From Lysobacter silvisoli (GTDB taxonomy: Bacteria; Pseudomonadota; Gammaproteobacteria; Xanthomonadales; Xanthomonadaceae), in NCBI RefSeq assembly GCF_003382365.1, contig NZ_QTSU01000002.1, forward strand, positions 124,001 to 188,000: 64,000 bases of DNA, read 5' to 3'. The notes under the pieces were generated by a model, which had not been told where the DNA came from, ran no database searches, and worked only from the letters and a program-made list of their open reading frames with translations. The stretch's first letter is position 1. Each line of letters begins with the position of its first letter. The position numbers and the translations under genes were made by a program. Below are positions 9,692-19,217 of the stretch, piece after piece.

Positions 9692-12432
9692 GCCGTCATC
9701 TCCGGACGTCGTTCTGGGCCGGCCTCGTCGCGCGCCGGAGGCGCCGGCGCGAGGTAACCCACCAGGGTGCAGAGCAGACCGTAAGCGATGAAGGACGCGA
9801 TGCCCAGCAGGTTGCCCAGATGGGTGCGGTCCACCAGCACCAGCTTGGCCAGCACCACCGCCATCAATACCGCGCCGGCCAGCCACAGGCCGCGCTGGCC
9901 GCGGCGCGAACCCACCACCCAGCCCAGCACGCCCAGCAGGCTCCAGACCACGGTCAGCGCGGTCTGCACCACACCGCTGCCGAACATGCCCTCGCCCCAG
10001 CCCACGCCGCCCCAATGGTGGGTACCGCGCAGGGTGATCGCGGTGATCAGGGCGAAGCCGGCCGCGGCCAGCACCGGCACCCGCCGCGCGCGCAGGTCGT
10101 CGGGCGACGAGGGCGAAGCCATCCAGAACGCGAACAGCGCCAACGCGGCCAACTGCGCCAGGTCCAGCGGATTGAGCAGCGGCAGCCAGGGCAGCGGCGC
10201 GCTCGCGCCGGGCTGGAACAGCGCGGCGAACGCGCCCACCGCCAGCGCGAACACGAACGTGCCCTGCACCGCGCCGCGCCATTGGCCGAAGCGCTCGCCC
10301 ATCGGCGGCGCCAGCCAGCGCGGGCGCCATTGCAGCATCGCGGCCACGGCCAGGAACGGCAGCGCCAGCGCGGCCCAGGTCCAGCCGTCGCCCAGGGTGA
10401 CCCGGCCGGTCCATTCGTGCAGCGACAAGGACGCCGCCAGCGGCCACGCCCACAGCCAGCCGCCGTGTGCCAGCGCCGGCTGCAAGCCCGGCTGTTCGCG
10501 CAGACCTTGCAGGGTGCGCAGCCCGGCCAGCGCGTACACCAACCAAGCCAAGGCGCCGTAGCCGGCGAAGGGATGCAGATGCGCGCTTTCTTGGGCGAAG
10601 GCCAGGGGAATCGCCGCGACCAGGCCCAGGGCCGAAGTCCAGGCCAAGGCGCTGGCCGGCAGGCGACGATGCGCCTCGGAGGCCAGCCAGGCGCTGATCG
10701 CGACGAAGGCCAGCACCGCGTCGATGCGCACGTCGGCCAGCACGAAGCGGTCGATCTCGCCCAGCGCATTGCCGCACCACCAGGCCAGGCCCCACAGGTA
10801 GTACAGCAGCGCCGGCCCGCGCTGCTCGGCGCGGCGGTAGCTCCAGGCGCTGGCGAAACCGGCCAGGGCGATCAGCAGCGCGCCCATGAAGCGCGCGTTG
10901 AGCAGCGCGCTCAGCGGCTCGCCGCCGTCGGCCACGCCGATGGCGAAGCCGGCCGCGGCCATCAGCTGCAAGGCCACGCCGGCCAGCTGCGGCAGCAGGC
11001 GCTGCTGGCGCAGGCCCAGCCAGGCCAGCGCCGCGCCTTCCACCGCGAACACGCAGGCTGTGCTGTGCGCCGACAGCGCCAGCGGCACCGCCAGCGTGGC
11101 GAAGCCCACCGCCAGCAAGGCGTACGGCGTGGACAAGGCGACGAAATGCTCGCGCCGGCGCAGCCACCAGGCCAGCGCCGCGTACAGCACCGCCACGCCC
11201 AGCGCGCAGTACGCCAGCGGCATGCGCTCGCCCTGCAGCAAACCGGCCTGCAGCGAGAACGCGATCAGCGGCGTGCCGAACACCAGGCAGCCGTCGATCA
11301 GGTCGCGGCGCCCGGCCGCGCGGCGCCAGGCGTACAGGATCGGAATCAGCAGATAGAAACCGAAGAACAGCAGCAGGAACGGCTCGGTGGTCGCGTAGTG
11401 CTCGGGCTTGTAGCTCAGTACGCCCCAGGCGGTGCCGATGCCGAAGGTGAAGACGAAACCGAGCAGGTTCAGCGCGCGCCACGGGCGCCACCAGGCGATG
11501 GCGAAGATCGCCGCGTTCAACACCGCGTAATAGCCGAACAGCGCGACGTGGTTGCCCTGCCCCGTCGACAGCCAGATCGGCGCCAGGAAGCCGGCCAGGA
11601 TGCCCAGCAAGGCCAAGGCGATCGCGTTCTGCCGCACCGCCAGCACGCCGGCGCCGGCCACCAGCGCCACGCTCAAGGCGAAGGCCGGCCCGGCTTCGAT
11701 CAGGCCGTAGCGTTTGAACGCGGCGAACACCACCAGCAGCAGCACGCCGATCGCGCCGCCCTGCAGGCTCAGGGCGAAACTGCGCCGGCGCTCGCGCTGG
11801 CGCCAGCCGAACACCAGGCCGGCCAGCGCGCCCAGGGCCACGCCGGCCAGGCGGAACTCGATCGGGAAGCGCATCCAGCCCTGGTCGGTGGCGTACTTGA
11901 GCAGCGCGGCCACGCCGGCGAACAGCACCAGCATGCCGACCTTGACCGGCACGTTGCCCTCGGTGAACCAGCGCCGCACCGCGCGCAGCGCCAGCGTGGC
12001 CGGGTCCGGCGCCGCCGGGCGGCGCGCGGCCGCGGCCGGCGCGCGCTCGGGCAGCGGGCGCGGCGGCTGCGCGTCGAAGATCGGACGCGGCGGCAACGGC
12101 GGCGGCGACGGCGGTGCGCCGGCATCGGTGGCGGCGGGCGCGGGCGCGACCGGCGCGACCGGCGGCGTCGCCACCGGCCGGACGGGCGTAGGCGCGGGGG
12201 GCGGCTCAGCGCGCAGGATCTGCTCCAGCGTCGGCGCATCGTCGGCCGGCGCTGGCGCGGCGGTCGCAGCGGCAGCGGCAGGCGCCTCGCGCTCGCGGCG
12301 GTGCAGCGACGCGACCTGGTCCTCCAGCGTCGACACCCGCGACTTCAGCCCCGCGATCATCACCAGCGCCGCGATCAGCAGCACCGGCACCGCCAGCAGC
12401 ACCAGCACCAGCAAGGCCACCAGTCCCTCCAT
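9688..12432 (-). CDS. DUF2339 family polytopic membrane protein
   Basis: This very hydrophobic 914-residue protein starts with one transmembrane helix (residues about 5-28, VALLVLVLLAVPVLLIAALVM). A short coiled-coil heptad region (LKSRVSTLEDQVASLHRRE) follows, then a Pro/Ala-rich linker of roughly 90 residues. After that comes a long array of more than 20 predicted membrane helices that runs to the C-terminus. This is the DUF2339 architecture; function is unknown. It is the first gene of a two-gene unit, coupled by a 4-bp overlap to the DUF3999 gene. No signs of transfer: base composition equals its neighbours. Confidence 0.85.
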   Translation of the reverse strand: MEGLVALLVLVLLAVPVLLIAALVMIAGLKSRVSTLEDQVASLHRREREAPAAAAATAAPAPADDAPTLEQILRAEPPPAPTPVRPVATPPVAPVAPAPAATDAGAPPSPPPLPPRPIFDAQPPRPLPERAPAAAARRPAAPDPATLALRAVRRWFTEGNVPVKVGMLVLFAGVAALLKYATDQGWMRFPIEFRLAGVALGALAGLVFGWRQRERRRSFALSLQGGAIGVLLLVVFAAFKRYGLIEAGPAFALSVALVAGAGVLAVRQNAIALALLGILAGFLAPIWLSTGQGNHVALFGYYAVLNAAIFAIAWWRPWRALNLLGFVFTFGIGTAWGVLSYKPEHYATTEPFLLLFFGFYLLIPILYAWRRAAGRRDLIDGCLVFGTPLIAFSLQAGLLQGERMPLAYCALGVAVLYAALAWWLRRREHFVALSTPYALLAVGFATLAVPLALSAHSTACVFAVEGAALAWLGLRQQRLLPQLAGVALQLMAAAGFAIGVADGGEPLSALLNARFMGALLIALAGFASAWSYRRAEQRGPALLYYLWGLAWWCGNALGEIDRFVLADVRIDAVLAFVAISAWLASEAHRRLPASALAWTSALGLVAAIPLAFAQESAHLHPFAGYGALAWLVYALAGLRTLQGLREQPGLQPALAHGGWLWAWPLAASLSLHEWTGRVTLGDGWTWAALALPFLAVAAMLQWRPRWLAPPMGERFGQWRGAVQGTFVFALAVGAFAALFQPGASAPLPWLPLLNPLDLAQLAALALFAFWMASPSSPDDLRARRVPVLAAAGFALITAITLRGTHHWGGVGWGEGMFGSGVVQTALTVVWSLLGVLGWVVGSRRGQRGLWLAGAVLMAVVLAKLVLVDRTHLGNLLGIASFIAYGLLCTLVGYLAPAPPARDEAGPERRPEMTA

Positions 12433-12524
12433 CGCTCCCCACCCCTGTCCTTAGTCGCAGGCACGTTAACACCAAGCGCGGCGCCGTGAAGACCGCTGCG
12501 ATGGATTTGCGATTCTGCGGCGAC

Positions 12525-12572
12525 TCACCACATATCGTGTTGACGGATCAGGGCACCCCTAATATGTTGTGT
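12525..12572. promoter_or_regulatory. Tandem NrdR boxes upstream of nrdA
   Basis: Two 16-bp sites resemble the NrdR consensus acaCwATATawGtgt-type palindrome. They are TCACCACATATCGTGT (12525-12540) and CCCTAATATGTTGTGT (12557-12572). Their equivalent positions are 32 bp apart, about three helical turns, which is the known arrangement for the tetrameric, ATP/dATP-sensing repressor NrdR. They overlap the -35 and -10 elements of the promoter that I propose for nrdAB. Confidence 0.75.
12540..12568 (+). promoter_or_regulatory. Putative sigma70 promoter of nrdAB
   Basis: A -35 element TTGACG (12540-12545) is followed after 17 bp by TATGTT (12563-12568). Transcription would start near 12575, just at the P1 stem of the riboswitch. 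The element is embedded in the NrdR boxes, which fits repression by occlusion. Confidence 0.6.
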
Positions 12573-12574
12573 CC

Positions 12575-12830
12575 GTCGGTGCCGATCGCGAGATCGGCTT
12601 AAAAGGGAAGCCGGTGCGGAGCCGCCTCTAGAGAGGGTCTCCAAGGCCGGCGCTGCCCCGCAGCGGTATGGGAAACGAACGTGGTCTATGCACTGGGCGC
12701 CCGGCGCCTGGGAAGCGGCCACCAGTAGGCGAATCCGGGGCGAGCGCAGAGCGGTGAGGCGGCCATGGGCCTCCCACCGCTCTCCACTCGCTCCGGGCGA
12801 TGGTCCCGAGCCCGAAGACCTGCCGACAGC
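12575..12830 (+). ncRNA. Cobalamin (vitamin B12) riboswitch in the nrdA leader
   Basis: The leader contains the conserved pieces of an adenosylcobalamin aptamer in order. P1 is closed by GTCGGT (12575-12580) with GCCGAC (12822-12827). Then come TTAAAAGGGAAGCCGGTGCGG (about 12599-12619), CTGCCCCGCAGCGGTATGGG (about 12653-12672), CACTGGGCGC and GCCTGGGAAG, CCAGTAGGCGAA, and the B12 box AGCCCGAAGACCTGCC (12809-12824), which matches the family consensus. It precedes nrdA by about 255 bases. In other bacteria such a switch turns off the B12-independent reductase when cobalamin allows use of the class II enzyme. Confidence 0.93.
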
Positions 12831-12852
12831 CGCGCGTCGCACATCGCGCGGT

Positions 12853-12887
12853 ACCGGCTAGGGAGTCTTCGGGGGAAGACGGCCGGT
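12853..12887 (+). promoter_or_regulatory. Hairpin downstream of the aptamer, possible expression platform
   Basis: ACCGGC (12853-12858) pairs with GCCGGT (12882-12887), and inside it GTCTTC (12865-12870) pairs with GAAGAC (12875-12880). No U-tract follows, so this is not a simple intrinsic terminator. A further 200 bases of GC-rich leader, including a second hairpin (GGCCTTC/GAAGGCC near 13032-13049), lead to the nrdA start. The sequence suggests control by folding or Rho rather than by a canonical terminator. Confidence 0.45.
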
Positions 12888-13084
12888 GTCGATGCCGTCG
12901 CGGTCCGCCGCGGCGGTTCGCGGTCCGTCTCGGCCTGCGCGACACCCCGTCTCCATCCTTACCGACTCCGCGCCCGCGGGGGCGCAGCCGCAACGCCGGA
13001 GCCCCCGGCCTTGCGAGCGTGCCCGCGCGTCGGCCTTCGAGGGGAAGGCCGGCGACCCGTGCGTCCCTGCCTACGGAGTCCACC

Positions 13085-15577
13085 ATGAGCACCCTGACCC
13101 CCGCACCCGACGCGGCCGCCGCCCTCGTCTCCACACCCGACGCGGCCCCCGTCCCCGTCGCGCGCGCGCCCGAGCGCGCCGCCGAAGCCGCGCCCGGCTT
13201 CGCCCTGACCCCGCCGGCCGCCAACCTGACCATGAGCGTGACCAAGCGCAGCGGGCGCCGCGAACCGGTCGACCTCAACAAGATCGTGCGCGCGGTGACG
13301 CGCAGCGCCGAAGGCCTGTACTCGGTGGACCCGATGCGCGTGGCCACGCGCACCATCTCCGGCCTGTACGACGGCGCGACCACGCGCGAGCTGGACGAAC
13401 TGTCGATCCGCACCGCCGCCCTGCTCACCGCCGAGGAACCCGAGTACGGCCGCCTGGCCGCGCGCCTGCTCAGCGGCGTGATCGAGAAGGAAGTGGCCGG
13501 GCTGGAAATCCACGCCTTTTCGCAATCGGTGGTGCGCGGCCATGAGCTGGGCCTGATCAACGAACGCCTGCTCGCCTTCGTGCAGGCCAACGCACGCAAG
13601 CTCAACGACGCCATCGACCGCAGCCTGGACGCGCGCTTCGACTACTTCGGCCTGCGCACCCTGTACGACCGTTACCTGCTGCGCCACCCCACCGCGCGCA
13701 CCGTGATCGAAACCCCGCAGCAGTTCTTCCTGCGCATCGCCTGCGCGCTGAGCGAAGACGTGGGCGACGCGCTGGCGCTGTACCGGCGCATGGCCCAGCT
13801 GGACTACGTGCCCTCCTCGCCCACCCTGTTCAACGCCGGCACCACCCACGAGCAGCTGTCCAGTTGCTTCCTGCTCGACTCGCCCGAAGATTCGCTGGAG
13901 TCGATCTACAAGCGCTACATGGACGTGGCCAAGCTCAGCAAGTTCAGCGGTGGCATCGGCCTGAGCTACACCCGCATCCGCTCGCGCGGCTCGCTGATCC
14001 GCTCCACCAACGGCCTGTCCAACGGCATCGTGCCCTGGCTGAAGACGCTCGACGCCTCGGTGGCCGCGGTCAACCAGGGCGGCAAGCGCAAGGGCGCGGC
14101 CTGCGTCTACCTGGAGCCCTGGCACGCCGACGTCGAGGAGTTCCTGGAACTGCGCGACAACACCGGCGACGAGGCGCGCCGCACCCACAACCTCAACCTG
14201 GCCAACTGGATCCCCGACGAATTCATGCGCCGGGTCGAGGCCGACGGCGAGTGGTCGCTGTTCGATCCGCACAAGGTGCCGCAGCTGACCGACCTGTGGG
14301 GCCCGGCGTTCGAGCAGGCCTACCACGCCGCCGAAGCCGCCGGCCTGGCGGTCAAGCAGGTCAAGGCGCGCGAGCTCTACGGCCGAATGATGCGCACCCT
14401 GGCGCAGACCGGCAACGGCTGGATGAACTTCAAGGACAAGTCCAACCGCGCCTGCAACCAGACCCTGCGCGAAGGCAACGTGGTGCACCTGTCCAACCTG
14501 TGCACCGAGATCCTGGAGGTCACCTCGCAGGAGGAGACCGCGGTGTGCAACCTGGGCTCGATCAACCTCTCGCACCACGTCGAGCTGTTCGAGGACGGCC
14601 AGGGCGCGTTCGATTTCGACAAGCTCGCCGAAACCGTGCGCCTGGCCGTGCGCCAGCTCGACCGCGTCATCGACCTCAACTTCTACCCGATCGAGACCGC
14701 GCGCCGCGCCAATCTGAAGTGGCGGCCGGTGGGCCTGGGCACCATGGGCCTGCAGGACGTGTTCTTCAAGCTGCGCCTGCCCTTCGACTCGGACGCGGCG
14801 CGCAAGCTGTCGCAGGAAATCGCCGAGGCGATCTACTTCCATGCGCTGTGCGCGTCCAACGAACTGGCGCTGGAGCACGGCCGCCACCCCGGCTTCGAGG
14901 ACACCCGCGCCAGCCTGGGCGAGCTGCAGTTCCAGGCCTGGGGCGTCACCCCGTCGCAGCCCGAGCGTTGGGACGCGCTGCGCGCGCGCATCGCCGAGCA
15001 CGGCCTGCGCAACTCGCTGCTGATCGCGATCGCGCCCACCGCCACCATCGCCTCGATCTCCGGCTGCTACGAGTGCATCGAGCCGCAGGTGTCCAACCTG
15101 TTCAAGCGCGAGACCCTGTCCGGCGACTTCCTGGTGGTCAACCGCTACCTGGTCGAGGAGCTGAAGAAGCTGGGCCTGTGGACGGCGGAGATGCGCGACC
15201 GGATCAAGATGGCCGAGGGTTCGATCCAGTCGGTGCAGGAAATCCCCGAGTCGCTGCGGCAGATCTACCGCACCGCCTGGGAACTGCCGATGCGTTCGCT
15301 GATCGACATGGCCGCCGACCGCGGCGCCTACATCGACCAGAGCCAGTCGCTGAACCTGTTCATCGAGAGCCCCAACATCGGCCAGCTCAGCTCCATGTAC
15401 ATGTACGCCTGGAAAAAGGGCCTGAAGACCACCTACTACCTGCGCTCGCGCCCGGCCACCAAGATCGCCAAGAGCACGGTCAGCGCGCCGGCCGCGGCGG
15501 CCCAGCCGGTGTACACGGCGGACGAGGCGATCGCGTGTTCGCTGGAGAACCCCGAGTCCTGCGAAGCCTGCCAGTAA
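13085..15577 (+). CDS. nrdA: Ribonucleoside-diphosphate reductase class Ia, alpha subunit
   Basis: This is the catalytic large subunit that reduces NDPs to dNDPs together with NrdB. The 830-residue product has a low-complexity Ala/Pro N-terminus of about 45 residues. An ATP-cone allosteric domain (SGRREPVDLNKIVRAV...) covers about 55-140, followed by the ten-stranded catalytic barrel. Visible catalytic residues are the paired cysteines in EQLSSCFLL and TAVCNLGSIN, and the thiyl-radical site NLCTEI (Cys and Glu). The C-terminus carries the thioredoxin-exchange CEAC. I start at ATG 13085, which has GGAG upstream and ends the structured leader. A cobalamin riboswitch and NrdR sites precede it; nrdB follows after a repeat-containing gap of 165 bp. 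Confidence 0.97.
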   Translation: MSTLTPAPDAAAALVSTPDAAPVPVARAPERAAEAAPGFALTPPAANLTMSVTKRSGRREPVDLNKIVRAVTRSAEGLYSVDPMRVATRTISGLYDGATTRELDELSIRTAALLTAEEPEYGRLAARLLSGVIEKEVAGLEIHAFSQSVVRGHELGLINERLLAFVQANARKLNDAIDRSLDARFDYFGLRTLYDRYLLRHPTARTVIETPQQFFLRIACALSEDVGDALALYRRMAQLDYVPSSPTLFNAGTTHEQLSSCFLLDSPEDSLESIYKRYMDVAKLSKFSGGIGLSYTRIRSRGSLIRSTNGLSNGIVPWLKTLDASVAAVNQGGKRKGAACVYLEPWHADVEEFLELRDNTGDEARRTHNLNLANWIPDEFMRRVEADGEWSLFDPHKVPQLTDLWGPAFEQAYHAAEAAGLAVKQVKARELYGRMMRTLAQTGNGWMNFKDKSNRACNQTLREGNVVHLSNLCTEILEVTSQEETAVCNLGSINLSHHVELFEDGQGAFDFDKLAETVRLAVRQLDRVIDLNFYPIETARRANLKWRPVGLGTMGLQDVFFKLRLPFDSDAARKLSQEIAEAIYFHALCASNELALEHGRHPGFEDTRASLGELQFQAWGVTPSQPERWDALRARIAEHGLRNSLLIAIAPTATIASISGCYECIEPQVSNLFKRETLSGDFLVVNRYLVEELKKLGLWTAEMRDRIKMAEGSIQSVQEIPESLRQIYRTAWELPMRSLIDMAADRGAYIDQSQSLNLFIESPNIGQLSSMYMYAWKKGLKTTYYLRSRPATKIAKSTVSAPAAAAQPVYTADEAIACSLENPESCEACQ

Positions 15578-15589
15578 ACGCATCGCCTT

Positions 15590-15720
15590 AGCCCCTCTCC
15601 CGCTTGCGGGAGAGGGGTTGGGGTGAGGGCGCGCGGGCAAACCCACTCGCGCCGACACCTGCGTTTCGCGCGCCCTCATCCGCCCTTCGGGCACCTTCTC
15701 CCGCGAGCGGGAGAAGGGAA
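15590..15720. repeat. CCCTCTCCCG palindromic repeats between nrdA and nrdB
   Basis: The gap holds one palindrome CCCCTCTCCCGCTTGCGGGAGAGGGG (15593-15618) with the tail TTGGGGTGAGGGCGCG. A second copy runs in inverse orientation (GCGCCCTCATCC ... CTTCTCCCGCGAGCGGGAGAAGG, to 15718). The two form an inverted pair. The same family recurs at 27.9-28.1, 54.3-54.6 and 59.0-59.1 kb. Sitting inside an operon, it could act in mRNA processing or stability, but that is inference. Confidence 0.8.
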
Positions 15721-15742
15721 GCATCAGCATCCAAGGAACCCC

Positions 15743-16759
15743 ATGTCCATCGCCACCTCCCGCCTCCTCGATCCCGGCTTCGATCTCACCCTGCGCCCCA
15801 TGCGCTACGCGCAGTTCTACGAGATGTACCGCGACGCCATCCGCAACACCTGGACCGTGGAGGAAGTGGATTTCTCCCAGGACGTCAACGACCTCAAGCA
15901 TAAGTTCGGCCCGGCCGAGCGCCACCTGGTCGAGCGCCTGGTCGCGTTCTTCGCCACCGGCGACAGCATCGTGGCCAACAACCTGGTGCTGAACCTGTAC
16001 CAGCACATCAACGCGCCCGAGGCGCGCATGTACCTGTCGCGGCAGTTGTACGAAGAAGCGCTGCACGTGCAGTTCTACCTGACCCTGCTCGACACCTACC
16101 TGCCCGACCCGAACGAGCGCGCCAAGGCCTTCGCCGCGATCGAGAACATCCCCTCGATCCGGGCCAAGGCCGAGTTCTGCTTTCGCTGGATCGACTCGAT
16201 CCAGGGGCTCAAGCGGGTGGAGACGCGCGAGCAGCGGCGCCAGTTCCTGCTCAACCTGATCTGCTTCGCCGGCTGCATCGAGGGCCTGTTCTTCTTCGCC
16301 GCCTTCGCCTACGTCTACTACCTGCGCTCGCGCGGCCTGCTCAACGGCCTGGCCTCGGGCACCAACTGGGTGTTCCGCGACGAGAGCGGGCACATGGGCT
16401 TCGCCTTCGAGGTGATCCGCACCGCGCGCGAGGAGGAACCGGATCTGTTCGACAACGACCTGCGCGCGCAGGTGCTGCGCATGTTCGAGGAGGCAGTGGA
16501 CTGCGAGTACCAGTTCGCCCAGGACGTGCTGTCCGGCGGCGTGGTCGGCCTGTCGCTGAAGGACATGCGCCAGTACCTGGAGTACTGCGCCGACCAGCGT
16601 CTGGTCCAGCTGGGCATGACCCGCCACTTCGGCGCCAGCAACCCCTTCGCCTTCATGGATCTGCAGGACGTGCAGGAAGTGACCAACTTCTTCGAGCGCC
16701 GCGTTTCGGCCTATCAGGTCGGCGTGCAGGGCGAGGTCGCCTTCGACGAAGCGTTTTGA
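15743..16759 (+). CDS. nrdB: Ribonucleoside-diphosphate reductase class Ia, beta subunit
   Basis: This 338-residue di-iron protein generates the tyrosyl radical for NrdA. In the stretch YEEALHVQFY the Glu and His metal ligands are followed, four residues after His, by a Tyr in the place of E. coli Tyr122. That supports class Ia rather than a Tyr-less class Ic protein. Further ligands are in the later ESGHMGFAFE segment (Glu, His) and EGLFFFAAFAY. The start ATG at 15743 has AAGGAA six bases upstream; longer in-frame extensions run into repeat sequence and are rejected. It is cotranscribed with nrdA and so subject to the same riboswitch/NrdR control, unless the intergenic repeats interfere. Confidence 0.96.
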   Translation: MSIATSRLLDPGFDLTLRPMRYAQFYEMYRDAIRNTWTVEEVDFSQDVNDLKHKFGPAERHLVERLVAFFATGDSIVANNLVLNLYQHINAPEARMYLSRQLYEEALHVQFYLTLLDTYLPDPNERAKAFAAIENIPSIRAKAEFCFRWIDSIQGLKRVETREQRRQFLLNLICFAGCIEGLFFFAAFAYVYYLRSRGLLNGLASGTNWVFRDESGHMGFAFEVIRTAREEEPDLFDNDLRAQVLRMFEEAVDCEYQFAQDVLSGGVVGLSLKDMRQYLEYCADQRLVQLGMTRHFGASNPFAFMDLQDVQEVTNFFERRVSAYQVGVQGEVAFDEAF

Positions 16760-16770
16760 GCGGCCCCGCC

Positions 16771-17139
16771 ATGACCGAAGCACGCATGACCGAGATCGTC
16801 TTCCCCGACCACACCAACCACCTGGGCACGCTGTTCGGCGGCCAGGCGCTGGCGTGGATGGACAAGGCCGCCTTCGTGGCCGCCTCGCGCTATGCCCGAC
16901 GCACCGTGGTCACCGCACGTTCGGAGCAGATCGACTTCCACACCGCCGTGCCCAAGGGCGCGCTGGTGGAACTGGTCGCGCGCGTGGTCGAGGTCGGCCG
17001 CACGTCCATGCAGGTGGAGGTGGAAATGCGCAAGGAAGACCTGCTCACCGGCGCCAGCGAACTGGCCACGCGCGGCCGCTTCACCATGATCGCGCTGGAC
17101 GCGGGCGGCCGGCCGACGCCCGTGCCCGCACTGCCCTAG
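16771..17139 (+). CDS. Hotdog-fold acyl-CoA thioesterase
   Basis: This 122-residue cytosolic protein is of the YciA/BACH type, hydrolysing acyl-CoA thioesters. The characteristic HTNHLGTLFGGQALAWMDKAA region has the catalytic Asp in WMD and the Gly-Gly turn. SEQIDFHTAVPKGALVEL and the VEVGRTSMQVEVEM strand follow. I use ATG 16771, 11 bases after nrdB; an in-frame TTG at 16756 overlapping the nrdB stop and an ATG at 16786 are alternatives. It is probably cotranscribed with nrdB but has no known functional link to it. Confidence 0.85.
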   Translation: MTEARMTEIVFPDHTNHLGTLFGGQALAWMDKAAFVAASRYARRTVVTARSEQIDFHTAVPKGALVELVARVVEVGRTSMQVEVEMRKEDLLTGASELATRGRFTMIALDAGGRPTPVPALP

Positions 17140-17197
17140 CTCTTGCATTTACCCCCGGCGCAGCCACTACAACGCCCATCGAGCACCTTCGGCGCCA

Positions 17198-17221
17198 GCC
17201 CCCTTTTTCAAAAGGGGGGGC
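17198..17221. repeat. CCCCCTTTT/AAAAGGGGG palindrome
   Basis: A near-perfect palindrome with a two-base centre lies downstream of the thioesterase gene. It is of the same family as at 1.66-1.75 and 59.4 kb. Confidence 0.6.
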
Positions 17222-17238
17222 GAATTGCCCGGCAAAGA

Positions 17239-17264
17239 AAAAGCCCCGCAAACGCGGGGCTTTT
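17239..17264. terminator. Bidirectional terminator between thioesterase and gap
   Basis: AAAAGCCCCGC (17239-17249) and GCGGGGCTTTT (17254-17264) form a stem flanked by A- and T-runs. It can therefore stop transcription from nrdAB-thioesterase (plus) and from gap (minus), which converge here. Confidence 0.9.
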
Positions 17265-17288
17265 CAGTAACGCCAAGACCGCCGCGGC

Positions 17289-18344
<1,056 letters not shown>

Positions 18345-18490
18345 CTAGCAAGCGGGGCACCGCCCCGGCCGGGGGGCGTCCGTGGCGGCGATATTGCTAC
18401 CAAAGTCAAGGATCGGTAGCCAAATGAGCTACTAAAGTGCCCCCGGATGCACCCGGACGCTCGCTCCGGACCACTCAGGGGACCAAAGGA

Positions 18491-19120
18491 ATGAACATCA
18501 AGCGCATGCAGCGCGGCGCCATCGCCGCCCTCGTCCTGGCCTGTCTGGCCTCTCCCGCCTACGCCCAGCAGGCCGGCACCTGGACCCTGGGCATCGGCGC
18601 CCATCAGGTCTCGCCCAAGTCGGACAACGGCACCGTGCTGAGCGGCACCGCCGATCTGGAAATCGACAAGGCCGCCCAGCCCACGATCACCTTCGAATAC
18701 TTCGTCCACGGCGACATCGGCATCGAGGTGCTGGCGGCGCTGCCGTTCAAGCACGACATCGACGTGGTCGGCGCCGGCCGGGTGGCCAGCACCAAGCAGC
18801 TGCCGCCGACGGTGTCGGTGCAGTACCACTTCAACAGCCACGGCGTGGTCTCGCCCTTCATCGGCGTGGGCCTGAACTACACCGCCTTCTTCGAGGAAGA
18901 GACCCGCGGCGCGCTGGCCGGCACCTCGCTCAAGCTCAAGGACTCCTGGGGCCCGGCGGCGCACGCCGGCATCGACATTCCCATCGGCGACCACGGCGCG
19001 GTGCGCGTGGACGTGCGCTGGATGGACATCGACAGCGAGGTCCAGCTCAACGGCGTCAAGATCGGCACCGCCGAGATCGACCCGCTGGTATACGGCGTGG
19101 CCTACGTGATGCAGTTCTGA
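18491..19120 (+). CDS. ompW: OmpW family outer-membrane protein
   Basis: This 209-residue small beta-barrel porin starts with a signal peptide (IAALVLACLASPAYAQQ, cleavage after AYA). The mature part alternates amphipathic strands: WTLGIGAHQVSPKSDNG, PTITFEYFVHGDIGIEVLAALPF, PTVSVQYHFNSHGVVSPFIGVGLNY. It ends with an aromatic C-terminal residue (YVMQF), the outer-membrane assembly signal. The internal PFKHDI and VASTKQLPPTV signatures are those of OmpW. ATG 18491 is preceded by AAAGGA; a longer upstream frame lacks a signal peptide. OmpW proteins are thought to carry small hydrophobic molecules. A GC hairpin follows at 19165-19190. Confidence 0.9.
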   Translation: MNIKRMQRGAIAALVLACLASPAYAQQAGTWTLGIGAHQVSPKSDNGTVLSGTADLEIDKAAQPTITFEYFVHGDIGIEVLAALPFKHDIDVVGAGRVASTKQLPPTVSVQYHFNSHGVVSPFIGVGLNYTAFFEEETRGALAGTSLKLKDSWGPAAHAGIDIPIGDHGAVRVDVRWMDIDSEVQLNGVKIGTAEIDPLVYGVAYVMQF

Positions 19121-19164
19121 CGGCCGCGAACCGAGCGGACGCAAACGGACAACATCGGCACCGT

Positions 19165-19190
19165 CCCCCGGCCCGGTACACGGCCGGGGG
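19165..19190 (+). terminator. Possible terminator hairpin of ompW
   Basis: CCCCCGGCC (19165-19173) pairs with GGCCGGGGG (19182-19190), 44 bp after the ompW stop. No T-run follows, so intrinsic termination is uncertain. Confidence 0.4.
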
Positions 19191-19217
19191 CGGCGCCGTC
19201 TCCGGTACAGTGCGCGC

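Noticed and set aside
9820-12489. 889-codon frame opposite the DUF2339 gene
   Set aside because: Composition is dominated by Gln, Arg, Ala and His, and it mirrors the hydrophobic protein on the other strand.
12853-12887. Intrinsic terminator as expression platform of the riboswitch
   Set aside because: The hairpin is strong but lacks a following U-tract, so I list it only as a possible control structure.
12959-16783. 1274-codon open frame opposite nrdA and nrdB
   Set aside because: Shadow of two certain genes in GC-rich DNA. It also runs through the palindromic repeats.
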